Shown piece by piece: positions 9,159 to 16,155 of a stretch of 43,069 bases of DNA. Source of the DNA: an uncultured Burkholderiales bacterium (GTDB lineage: Bacteria > Pseudomonadota > Gammaproteobacteria > Burkholderiales > Burkholderiaceae_D). Under the pieces are notes generated by a model. That model searched no databases. It saw only the letters and a list, made by a program, of their open reading frames with translations, and was not told the DNA's origin. Location of the stretch: positions 1 to 43,069 of the forward strand of contig CAILRJ010000472.1 in the NCBI GenBank assembly GCA_903836575.1, written 5' to 3'. Position 1 is the first letter of the stretch. Every line of letters begins with the position of its first letter. A program made the position numbers and the translations under genes.

Positions 9159-9824
9159 ATGCCTTCTTACAATATTGACGTACACGGGAATGCTGGCGGC
9201 GATGGTCACGGTGGTACCGGCGGCCAGACCGGTGGCGCTGGCGGGCAAGGACAGGATGCGGTTTGCCACTGGGATGGTGACGATGCCGGCACCGGCGGCG
9301 GCGCTGGCAACGATGGCACGATCGCCTCGAATGGTACCAACGGATTTGCAGGTCAGGATGGTGGCTCGCTGACCGTATCGGTGACCGAATTCATCACCGG
9401 CGTGAACGTCGATGCGCATGGTGGCAACGGCGGTTCCGGTGGTCCTGGCGGCCCGGGTGGACAAGGCGGTCCGGGCGGCAATGGCGGCAACGGCAATGGC
9501 TGCGAGAACGACGAAAACGGCGGTCGCGGCGGTAATGGTGGCAACGGTGGTCGGGGCGGCGATGGTGCCGGTGGCGGCAATGGCGGCAACGTGACGATTC
9601 AGTACGTGCACGGCATTCCGACACCGTCGTATGCCGCCAACACCGGCGGCGGTCAGGGTGGCGTCGGTGGTGCCGGTGGCCCTGGCGGTTTGCCCGGCGT
9701 CGGCGGGCGGCGCGGTGGCACGGGCAATTCGGCAGCCCAAGGTAATCCTGGCGCGCCTGGCGCACCGGGCATCAATGGCCAGAATGGATCGGTCGGTAAC
9801 GTTATCGTCGTCGAAATTCCGTAA
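9159..9824 (+). CDS. Glycine-rich GGX-repeat protein
   Basis: 221 residues; AGGAG seven bases upstream of the ATG at 9159 and the ordered strand segments support real coding. Three glycine-rich blocks (about residues 10-70, 89-142 and 165-212) made of GGX triplets alternate with four short beta-type segments: SYNIDVHG at the N-terminus, GGSLTVSVTEFITGVNVDAH, GNVTIQYVHGIP, and GNVIVVEIP at the C-terminus. X is N, P, Q, R, S or D. Two cysteines (in DAVCHWDG and GNGCENDE) are present. The pattern fits a polyglycine-II helix bundle or collagen-like surface protein. No signal peptide is visible. It is unlike housekeeping genes nearby in composition. Function unknown; structural, adhesive or ice-binding roles are guesses. 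Confidence 0.8.
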   Translation: MPSYNIDVHGNAGGDGHGGTGGQTGGAGGQGQDAVCHWDGDDAGTGGGAGNDGTIASNGTNGFAGQDGGSLTVSVTEFITGVNVDAHGGNGGSGGPGGPGGQGGPGGNGGNGNGCENDENGGRGGNGGNGGRGGDGAGGGNGGNVTIQYVHGIPTPSYAANTGGGQGGVGGAGGPGGLPGVGGRRGGTGNSAAQGNPGAPGAPGINGQNGSVGNVIVVEIP

Positions 9825-9841
9825 CCGCAATTCACGCACCG

Positions 9842-10267
9842 ATGACAGACGCACCTGCGATGCTGGCGACACTGCTGCGCGGCAGTTACGGTCTGCTATT
9901 CGTGGCCTCGGGCATCTCGACATGCCTGAGGCAACGTTCAGTCAGGCTCGCCGTCACTAATTACCGGTTGTTGCCGACAAGATTAGTCCCGGCCTTTTCA
10001 CGCGGGCTGGCGATACTGGAAATACTTGCTGGCGTGCTCTTGTTGTTGTCGCTCGGCTTGCCAACGTATCCGCTCGCCTGGGCGATCACGCTCGGCTTGC
10101 TGATGCTGTTCTGCCTCGCCATCGGATCAGCACTCTTGCGCGGCTTGCGTATTGCTTGCGGTTGCGGTTTTCTTCTCAACAGTCATGCGCTGACACCGCT
10201 GACGCTGCTGCGTAACCTGTTGCTGCTGACACTGTTGCTGTTGCCACCGTTCTGGCCCGCCTCGTGA
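9842..10267 (+). CDS. MauE/DoxX-like integral membrane protein
   Basis: 141 residues with about four transmembrane segments (starting LLRGSYGLLFVASGIS, then AILEILAGVLLLLSLGL, AWAITLGLLMLFCLAIG and LLRNLLLLTLLLLPPF). The ACGCGF motif before the last segment matches the CGC(F)G motif of the MauE family, membrane proteins that handle disulfide or thiol redox chemistry during maturation of partner proteins such as methylamine dehydrogenase. No mau genes are nearby, so only the fold-level call is safe. It starts 17 bases after the glycine-rich gene and its stop overlaps the next start as TGATG. A second in-frame ATG at 9860 could be the true start; neither has a strong ribosome site. Confidence 0.72.
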   Translation: MTDAPAMLATLLRGSYGLLFVASGISTCLRQRSVRLAVTNYRLLPTRLVPAFSRGLAILEILAGVLLLLSLGLPTYPLAWAITLGLLMLFCLAIGSALLRGLRIACGCGFLLNSHALTPLTLLRNLLLLTLLLLPPFWPAS

Positions 10268-11259
10268 TGACGACCGCCAAAACTGCGATGACCGGACTAG
10301 ATTTGCTGGAACTGGCGGCAAACCTGACGGGGCGATCGCAGGAAGATATTGTCCGCCAAGCCGGCAAGCTGCTTGGTCCATCCGCATTACAAGCCGGGCC
10401 ATGGCGCTCGACCCTTAACAACGATGGTTCGCCGCTACAACTATGCATCGGACTGCAAGTTGACGCAGCGCCTGTCGTGCGGTTGCTGGCGGATCCTGCC
10501 GCGAAAACCAGTGACGTCCGGCAACGCAAACAGCAAGTCGGTCATGCTGTGCGGGCAACACTGGAGCAGCAGGCTCCCGACCTGCGCGCAGCTTGCCAGA
10601 CCTTGATGGAGCGCATGTTGCCCGCTGATATTACGTCACGTGCTGCCCTGCCGAACGGCGGCGCATGGCTGGCCACCAATTTGTCCGGACCTGGCATGGC
10701 GCTGTATGTCAGCACAAAATGGGGCGATCCTGCCGCCCGCTGGAGACGGGCCCAGCAATGGCTGGGCAACTTCATCCCGGATCAACTGGCGCGGCATACG
10801 CAATTAGTCAGCGCCGGCATCGAAGGAAGCTCAACGGCAAATGCCCGCGCAAAACTGTACTGGCGCGTCGGCCACAAGGCGGCGCTGGCAGACCTTGGCT
10901 TGTCGCTGGCCGAGAGCGCCGAAGTCCGTGACTTCCTGCGTATCGTCATCGGTTCCCGGCACATTCCACGCAGCGCGATTGTCGGCAGCATCGGGATGCG
11001 CTTTGCCAGCGCGGCAGCAGAAGAGATGCCGGACAACACGCCAGGCGATGTCAAACTCGATGTCTGCGCCCATTGTGTCGCGCGTCCGTCAGAACAATGG
11101 CTGTCGATTATTGATTTGTGCTGCCGGCGTTACGGGCTGACATCCTGTCATCAGATTGAGCATCTGGTCAGACTGGGTGAACTGGCTTTCCTCGGCTTGG
11201 GCCTGGACCAGACGCGCCGGCCCAGACTCAATATCTATTTGAAATCCCTGCAGCAATGA
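10267..11259 (+). CDS. Candidate ABBA-fold aromatic/peptide prenyltransferase (DMATS or cyanobactin PatF/LynF-like)
   Basis: 330 residues from the ATG at 10267, which overlaps the preceding stop as TGATG; a GTG at 10264 is an alternative. I recognise the family only from motifs. GPWRSTLNNDGSPLQLCIGL near residues 44-63 resembles the DMATS-type S-x-L-x-x-DG-x-P-x-E-x-S segment, but the acceptor-binding glutamate position is glutamine (Q58). Later strand motifs recur at intervals as in a PT barrel: GMALYVSTKW (about 143), RAKLYWRV (about 194), VKLDVCAHC (about 262) and RLNIYLKSL (about 320, C-terminus). Length suits the family (300-450). If right, it would transfer a prenyl group from a diphosphate to an aromatic or peptide acceptor. 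A different fold cannot be excluded. Confidence 0.5.
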   Translation: MTTAKTAMTGLDLLELAANLTGRSQEDIVRQAGKLLGPSALQAGPWRSTLNNDGSPLQLCIGLQVDAAPVVRLLADPAAKTSDVRQRKQQVGHAVRATLEQQAPDLRAACQTLMERMLPADITSRAALPNGGAWLATNLSGPGMALYVSTKWGDPAARWRRAQQWLGNFIPDQLARHTQLVSAGIEGSSTANARAKLYWRVGHKAALADLGLSLAESAEVRDFLRIVIGSRHIPRSAIVGSIGMRFASAAAEEMPDNTPGDVKLDVCAHCVARPSEQWLSIIDLCCRRYGLTSCHQIEHLVRLGELAFLGLGLDQTRRPRLNIYLKSLQQ

Positions 11260-12236
11260 AACAGACCGGCGATATGGCACGGCAAAGTGCTCAGCAAAGT
11301 GAACTGCCCAGCGCACTGCGCGCAGCCGTCGCTTACCTGCTATCGCATCAGGCGGCCGATGGCCACTGGCAGGATTACCGCTTGCCGGTGGGGCGCTCTA
11401 CGGCATGGGTGACCGCTTACGTCGGGGTGGCGCTGGCCGAATCCGATCACAGCGAAGCCGTGCGGCGCAGCGCCGGCGCTGCGGCCGACTGGCTGGAACA
11501 GCACCGCCCCACTCCACAGGGCTGGGGTTACAACGACCACACCGGCCCCGATGCAGATTCCAGTGCGTTCGCGCTGACGTTGTTGCGGCTTGCCGGCAAA
11601 ACACCATTGCCGTCGGACCTCGCATGGTTACGCCAGCGCTGGCATCGTAATGGCGGCTTTGCAACCTATGCGCGCGATGATGCGTGGGGCGCACCACACA
11701 ATGACGTCACCCCTGCAGCGTTTCTGGCACTGGCGCCGGCTGACCAGATCGCCTTGCGCGATGACGTCCTGGAAGTGCTCGCGCGGGAGCGCTGCAAGGA
11801 CGGCACCTGGCCGTCGTACTGGTGGCGTACTTGTCACTACGCGACATGGTGGAGTCTGCGTTTGTTACGCGCACTCGGTGTACCGCAGAAAGGCCGGTTG
11901 CCGGTGGTTGGTATGGACGAGCAGCATGCGATCCATGGCGCATTCGACTTGGCGCTCGTCACCGGTATCGCCAGCCTGCAACAGGCCCGACCCGGGCTGA
12001 TCAGCGGACTGGCGAGCGAGCTGCTCGCCTTGCAGCAACAGGATGGCGCATGGGCTGGCAGCATGAATTTGCGGGTAACAGACCCAAGCTGCCATCAGCC
12101 CTGGTCAGGAGACGTGGCTTGCGGACGCTTGTATGCCGATGAAGACCATCTGGTGACAACGGCGACGGCATTGCGGGTATTGGCGGAGATAGCGAAGATG
12201 GCAGAAATAACGGTAGTGATGGAGGTTAAACAATGA
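11256..12236 (+). CDS. Prenyltransferase/squalene-cyclase-fold protein (class II cyclase-like alpha/alpha barrel)
   Basis: 326 residues, starting at an ATGA overlap with the previous gene. Repeats of the squalene-hopene cyclase/protein-prenyltransferase superfamily are visible: DGHWQDYRL (36-43), GWGYNDHTGPDADSSAFALT (89-108), GGFATYARDDAW (133-144), DGTWPSYWW (182-190) and DGAWAGSMNL (263-272), each followed by a helix of A/L-rich type. DADS at 99-102 sits where class II cyclases carry DxDD; the middle acidic residue, the proton donor, is kept but the last aspartate is serine. It is about half the length of a hopene cyclase, so it forms a single barrel. It may be a small cyclase, a prenyl-binding protein or a transferase subunit. 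The prenyltransferase candidate next door supports an isoprenoid substrate. Confidence 0.72.
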   Translation: MKQTGDMARQSAQQSELPSALRAAVAYLLSHQAADGHWQDYRLPVGRSTAWVTAYVGVALAESDHSEAVRRSAGAAADWLEQHRPTPQGWGYNDHTGPDADSSAFALTLLRLAGKTPLPSDLAWLRQRWHRNGGFATYARDDAWGAPHNDVTPAAFLALAPADQIALRDDVLEVLARERCKDGTWPSYWWRTCHYATWWSLRLLRALGVPQKGRLPVVGMDEQHAIHGAFDLALVTGIASLQQARPGLISGLASELLALQQQDGAWAGSMNLRVTDPSCHQPWSGDVACGRLYADEDHLVTTATALRVLAEIAKMAEITVVMEVKQ

Positions 12237-12325
12237 CGACAAGCGCCACCATCCGTTGGCACCTGCATCAACCTCGTGCACTTAAACTTCCAGCCACTCC
12301 TTGCGAATCGCATTATTCGCAGTGA
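12233..12325 (+). CDS. 30-codon reading frame coupled to the operon end (micropeptide or truncated gene)
   Basis: The ATG at 12233 overlaps the preceding stop as ATGA and has GGAGG seven bases upstream, a better ribosome site than most genes of this operon. It encodes MTTSATIRWHLHQPRALKLP followed by ATPCESHYSQ and a stop at 12323. The last 44 bases overlap the convergent livF 3' end. No family is recognisable. Either it is a real small peptide, or the first codons of a further operon gene cut off where the cassette joins the liv locus. The ribosome site and overlap favour translation; function is unknown. Confidence 0.4.
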   Translation: MTTSATIRWHLHQPRALKLPATPCESHYSQ

Positions 12326-12983
12326 GCTGCTCCGGCGTCCCTTCGAACACAATCGAGCCGTGTCCCATCACATAAACCCGTTGAGAAATCTCCAGCGCAA
12401 TCGCCAGCTTTTGCTCGACCAGCAGAATCGAAATGCCGCGATTTTTTAGTGCACTAAGGTACTCGGCAACCAGGTCGACGATCTTCGGTGCCAACCCTTC
12501 GGTCGGCTCGTCAATCATGATCAGGTCCGGGTCGCCCATCAACGTGCGGCACAAGGTCAGCATCTGCTGTTCACCGCCCGACATCACGCCGGCCGGGGTG
12601 TGCTGTCGTTCGCGCAGGCGGGGAAACATTTGGTACATGTCCTCGAGCGTCCAGCGCGACTTGCGGCCTTTCTTTTCGCCAAGAATCAGGTTCTGCTCGA
12701 CCGTCAGCGTCGGAAAGATGTCGCGATTTTCGGGTACGTAGCCCAGCCCCTTGTGGGCAATCTGAAAGGCTTTCAGGCCGATCATTTCCTCGCCCTTGAA
12801 GAGGATGGAGCCGGTCGAATCAACCTGCCCCATCGCCGCCTTGACCGTGGTTGACCGACCCACGCCATTGCGTCCGAGCAGGCTAACAATCTCGCCCTCG
12901 TTGACCACCAGATTGACGCCATGCAGAACATGGCTCTTGCCGTAAAAAGCATGCAGATTTTTCAGTTCCAGCAGGGCCGTCAT
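12282..12983 (-). CDS. livF: Branched-chain amino-acid ABC transporter ATP-binding protein LivF
   Basis: Cytoplasmic ATPase, 233 residues, one of the two nucleotide-binding subunits of a HAAT-family importer. The signature (SGGEQQML), Walker B (LIMIDEPTEGLAP) and switch histidine-equivalent region (LLVEQK, typical of LivF) are present. Walker A reads GRNGVGRST: the invariant lysine is arginine at residue 43 (codon CGG read on the minus strand). Such a change normally hurts ATP hydrolysis; it may be a trait of this Burkholderiales subfamily rather than a defect. The start has GGAGGAG eight bases upstream and overlaps the livG stop as ATGA. Its 3' end meets the accessory operon convergently. 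Confidence 0.95.
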   Translation of the reverse strand: MTALLELKNLHAFYGKSHVLHGVNLVVNEGEIVSLLGRNGVGRSTTVKAAMGQVDSTGSILFKGEEMIGLKAFQIAHKGLGYVPENRDIFPTLTVEQNLILGEKKGRKSRWTLEDMYQMFPRLRERQHTPAGVMSGGEQQMLTLCRTLMGDPDLIMIDEPTEGLAPKIVDLVAEYLSALKNRGISILLVEQKLAIALEISQRVYVMGHGSIVFEGTPEQLTANNAIRKEWLEV

Positions 12984-13747
12984 GATGCTGTCTCCTCCGG
13001 GGCATGGGTGCCCAGATACGCTTCCTGCACTTTTGCATTGCCACGAATATTGGCTGGTGTGTCGCAGGCAATCATCTCGCCATACACCAGCACCGCAATC
13101 TTGTCGGCCAGGCCAAACACCACGCTCATGTCGTGCTCGACCATCAGCAAGGTCTTGCCAACGGTGACTTTGCGGATCAGCTCGACAGCCAATTCGGTTT
13201 CTGACCGGCTCATGCCGGCGGTCGGTTCATCGAGCAAAATCACGTCGGCACCACCGGCAATCGTGATACCAATTTCGAGTGCCCGCTGTTCCGCATAGGT
13301 CAGCAATCCGGCCGATGTTGCGCGGCGTCGCGACAAGCCGATCTGTTCGAGTACCGCTTCGGCCCGTTCATGCGCATCCTTGAGACCATTGAGACGATGC
13401 CAGAACGAGTACTTGTACCCGAGCGACCACAACACGGCACAACGCAGGTTTTCGTAGACGCTGAGCCGATGGAAGATGTTCGTGATCTGGAAGCTGCGCG
13501 ACAAGCCAAGCCGGTTGATCTCGAACGGCTTCAAGCCCACCGTGCTGGCACCGTTGAGCAGAATGTCGCCACTGCTAATACCGAAGCGCCCCGAGATCAG
13601 GTTGAACAGTGTCGACTTGCCGGCACCATTCGGTCCGATCACGGCAAAGCGCTCGCCTTTCGGCACTTGCAGGCTGGTGCCGCGAATGATTTCGGACTTG
13701 CCGAAACTCTTGCGAACATCTTTCAGTTCGAGGGAAAACGCGCTCAT
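12980..13747 (-). CDS. livG: Branched-chain amino-acid ABC transporter ATP-binding protein LivG
   Basis: Second cytoplasmic ATPase of the importer, 255 residues. Walker A is normal (GPNGAGKST), the signature is the less usual LTYAEQRALEI where LSYGEQ is common, Walker B is VILLDEPTAGMS and the switch histidine is in MVEHDM. The C-terminus (VQEAYLG) is typical of LivG. GGAGGG seven bases before the ATG at 13747 supports the start, which overlaps the livM stop as ATGA. Because LivF has an altered Walker A lysine, LivG probably carries the canonical ATPase site of the pair. Confidence 0.95.
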   Translation of the reverse strand: MSAFSLELKDVRKSFGKSEIIRGTSLQVPKGERFAVIGPNGAGKSTLFNLISGRFGISSGDILLNGASTVGLKPFEINRLGLSRSFQITNIFHRLSVYENLRCAVLWSLGYKYSFWHRLNGLKDAHERAEAVLEQIGLSRRRATSAGLLTYAEQRALEIGITIAGGADVILLDEPTAGMSRSETELAVELIRKVTVGKTLLMVEHDMSVVFGLADKIAVLVYGEMIACDTPANIRGNAKVQEAYLGTHAPEETAS

Positions 13748-15015
13748 GTTTGTGCCCTCCGGGTAGCTGCTTCAATGTCGGTATTGACGTCGTCCCATAC
13801 GTTGCAAAATGGGGTCTTGATTTTCGCGAATGCAATGATACCGATGGCGACCAGGGCAACGCCGATCAGCCACACAGCCGGTGCGCCCGTGTTGACCTGA
13901 AAGCCAAACAGCTTCATCAGTGGCCCGCGGCCAATCGCCAGCGTGACGTGATACAACATCTCGATCAAGACGACGGCACCCAGAAATATGACCAGTCCGG
14001 CAGCGCAGATTGCCGCCATCAGCGGCGCCACACGCCCGAACTGTCGGTGCACCACAACCCGGACATTCATCATCACGATGCTGGCAATCCCACCCGGGGC
14101 ATACATCACGATGAGGATGAAGAACACGCCCAGATACAGCTGCCAGGCCTTGGTGAAATCGGACAGCATCACGGTCAGGAAAACGCCAACGACCGCACCG
14201 ATAATCGGCCCGAAAAAGAAGCCGATACCGCCAATGAAGGTGAAAAGAAGCACGGCACCGGAACGCACCGCGCTGACGTTTTCGGCACTGACGATTTCAA
14301 AATTGATGGCCGACAGACCACCGGAAATCCCGGCAAAGAAGGCCGACAGGATCAACGTCATGTAACGCACCCACTGCGTGTCATAGCCGATGAATTCGAC
14401 CCGCTCCGGATTATCACGCACCGCATTAACAAGTCGCCCCAACGGTGTTTGCGTGAACGCATACATGCCGATGGTCGTGACAAACAACCAGAACGCGATC
14501 AGGTAATACACCTGAATTTGCGGGCCGAATGTGATGCCGAGGAATGGTTCGCCAGTGACCCGGTTAGACGACACACCGCCCTCGCCGCCAAAAAATTCCG
14601 GAAACATCAACGACGCCGAAAACACCAGCTCGACGAGTCCCAGCGTGATCATCGCAAAGGTCGTGCCGCTTTTCTTGGTGGTGACATAGCCGAACAGGAT
14701 GCCGAAACCCATCCCTGCCACGCCGCCTATCAATGGCACGAGTACCACCGGGATCGGTGAACCGGCGCCCGCCATATTGAGCGCATGGATCGCGAAAAAT
14801 GCCCCGAGACCGGAGTACACCGCGTGACCGAACGACAGCATGCCGCCCTGTCCCAGCAACATGTTGTATGACAGCGCAAAGATCGTCAGTGTGCCGACTT
14901 GCGACAGCAGCGACATCGACGCACCTTCGTGAAAAATCAGCGGTGCAACGATCAGTATCGCGGCAAAACAACACCAGATGATCCAGCGCGCAAGATTGAG
15001 AGGTCGATATGTCAT
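13744..15015 (-). CDS. livM: Branched-chain amino-acid ABC transporter permease LivM
   Basis: Inner-membrane permease, about 423 residues. The ATG at 15015 is preferred because GGAGGG sits six bases upstream; the ATG at 15021 would leave no spacer. Typical LivM segments are seen: LSYNMLLGQGGMLSFGHAVY near the N-terminus and GRLVNAVRDNPERVEFIGYD in the cytoplasmic coupling loop. After the usual core there is a C-terminal extension of about 100 residues with two further hydrophobic stretches (LMAAICAAGLVIFLGAVVLI and VWLIGVALVAIGIIAF), longer than E. coli LivM; I believe this is common in Burkholderiales members. The start lies 2 bases beyond the livH stop. Confidence 0.94.
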   Translation of the reverse strand: MTYRPLNLARWIIWCCFAAILIVAPLIFHEGASMSLLSQVGTLTIFALSYNMLLGQGGMLSFGHAVYSGLGAFFAIHALNMAGAGSPIPVVLVPLIGGVAGMGFGILFGYVTTKKSGTTFAMITLGLVELVFSASLMFPEFFGGEGGVSSNRVTGEPFLGITFGPQIQVYYLIAFWLFVTTIGMYAFTQTPLGRLVNAVRDNPERVEFIGYDTQWVRYMTLILSAFFAGISGGLSAINFEIVSAENVSAVRSGAVLLFTFIGGIGFFFGPIIGAVVGVFLTVMLSDFTKAWQLYLGVFFILIVMYAPGGIASIVMMNVRVVVHRQFGRVAPLMAAICAAGLVIFLGAVVLIEMLYHVTLAIGRGPLMKLFGFQVNTGAPAVWLIGVALVAIGIIAFAKIKTPFCNVWDDVNTDIEAATRRAQT

Positions 15016-15017
15016 GG

Positions 15018-15965
15018 TCATCCCTCCCGTGTACCCATCAAACCCTTGGGCCTGAAGATAAGAATTAGCACCAGCAACAGGTAAGGCATGATGGGTGCGA
15101 CCTGTGAAATGGTGAGTTTGAGGACCGCATAACCGGGTGTCATTGCCGTGATTTGTGCGCCAAACAGCTCCAGCAGGCTGATCATCGAATAGTCGATGGC
15201 TACTGCAAAAGTCTGGAGTACGCCAATGAGCAGCGAGGCAATCAGCGCACCGACCAGTGAGCCCATACCGCCGACCACCACCACCACGAAGATGATGCTG
15301 CCGACCGTACCGGCCATGGCAGGTTCGGTAACGAATGCATTGCCGCCGATAACACCCGCCAGACCGGCCAGCGCACAGCCGCCGCCAAACACCAGCATCA
15401 GCACCCGCGGCACGTTGTGACCGAGCGCTTCGACCGTGCCCGGATGCGTCAACGCCGCCTGAATCACCAGGCCGATGCGGGTCCGCGTGAGCACCAGATA
15501 AATCGCCAGCAGCATCAGCAAGGCAATCAGCATCATGAAGCCGCGATAAATCGGAAAGGTCGTTGTGTAGAGCGTGAACAGCGCACCATCGAGTTCGTCC
15601 GGAATCTGGTACGGCACCGTTGCACGGCCCCAGATCAGTTGCACGACTTCGACAATCACGTAAGACAAGCCGAAGGTAAATAGCAATTCGGGAATATGAC
15701 CGTACTTGTGCACCGAGCGCAAACCGTAGCGCTCGACCAGTGCACCCAGTGCACCGACCAGCAGTGGTGCGACCAGCAGGGCCGGCCAGAAGCCCAGTAC
15801 GCTGGAAATCGTATAAGCAAAATAAGCACCCAGCATGTAAAAGCTGGCATGCGCAAAATTGAGGACGCCCATCATGCTGAAGATCAGCGTCAGGCCAGCG
15901 GAAAGCATGAACAACAAGAGGCCGTAGCTCAGACCGTTGAGCAAGGTAATTAGCGTGAACTCCAC
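15018..15965 (-). CDS. livH: Branched-chain amino-acid ABC transporter permease LivH
   Basis: Inner-membrane permease, about 315 residues from the GTG at 15965 (AAAGG seven bases upstream), which gives the family-typical opening EFTLITLLNGLSYGLLLFML. An upstream in-frame ATG at 16016 would add 17 unconserved residues and is unlikely. Typical LivH features include GLTLIFSMMGVLNFAHASFY and a coupling loop with RTRIGLVIQAALTHPGTVEA. It pairs with LivM in the membrane. It follows a 190-base gap after the livK-type gene that contains two stem-loops, a usual device for making less permease than binding protein. Confidence 0.93.
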   Translation of the reverse strand: MEFTLITLLNGLSYGLLLFMLSAGLTLIFSMMGVLNFAHASFYMLGAYFAYTISSVLGFWPALLVAPLLVGALGALVERYGLRSVHKYGHIPELLFTFGLSYVIVEVVQLIWGRATVPYQIPDELDGALFTLYTTTFPIYRGFMMLIALLMLLAIYLVLTRTRIGLVIQAALTHPGTVEALGHNVPRVLMLVFGGGCALAGLAGVIGGNAFVTEPAMAGTVGSIIFVVVVVGGMGSLVGALIASLLIGVLQTFAVAIDYSMISLLELFGAQITAMTPGYAVLKLTISQVAPIMPYLLLVLILIFRPKGLMGTREG

Positions 15966-16036
15966 GGGGAAACCTTTATGTGATGGATACGTGCAGCGAC
16001 ACGGACTGAAGAACAACGCACAGCGAAGCTAACCGC

Positions 16037-16125
16037 AGCGAAGTAGTCTGCCTTGCCGACTACTTCGCTATCCGTTTAAAAAGCCTGGCACAGAACATGA
16101 CAACCGCCGGGGATCTCCCGACGGT
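16037..16125 (-). other. Two stem-loops between livK-type gene and livH
   Basis: A perfect 12-base-pair stem (AGCGAAGTAGTC with GACTACTTCGCT, 9-base loop) spans 16037-16069. A second, imperfect stem (ACCGCCGGG with CCCGACGGT, 5-base loop) spans 16103-16125. Neither is followed by a strong T-tract on the minus strand, though GGCTTTTTAAA lies between them. They probably act as partial terminator or RNA-stability elements reducing expression of livHMGF relative to the binding protein. Confidence 0.5.
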
Positions 16126-16155
16126 CGTTTGTCCTGCCTCAAGCATCACGACAAA

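Noticed and set aside
9353-9589. Proline-rich frame (PPLPPPAPSPPRPP type) opposite the glycine-rich gene
   Set aside because: A GGX coding strand always gives a Pro-rich complement; no ribosome site.
13750-14760. 336-codon open frame opposite livM
   Set aside because: Antisense shadow; extremely polar, His/Asp/Arg-rich translation of a membrane-protein gene.
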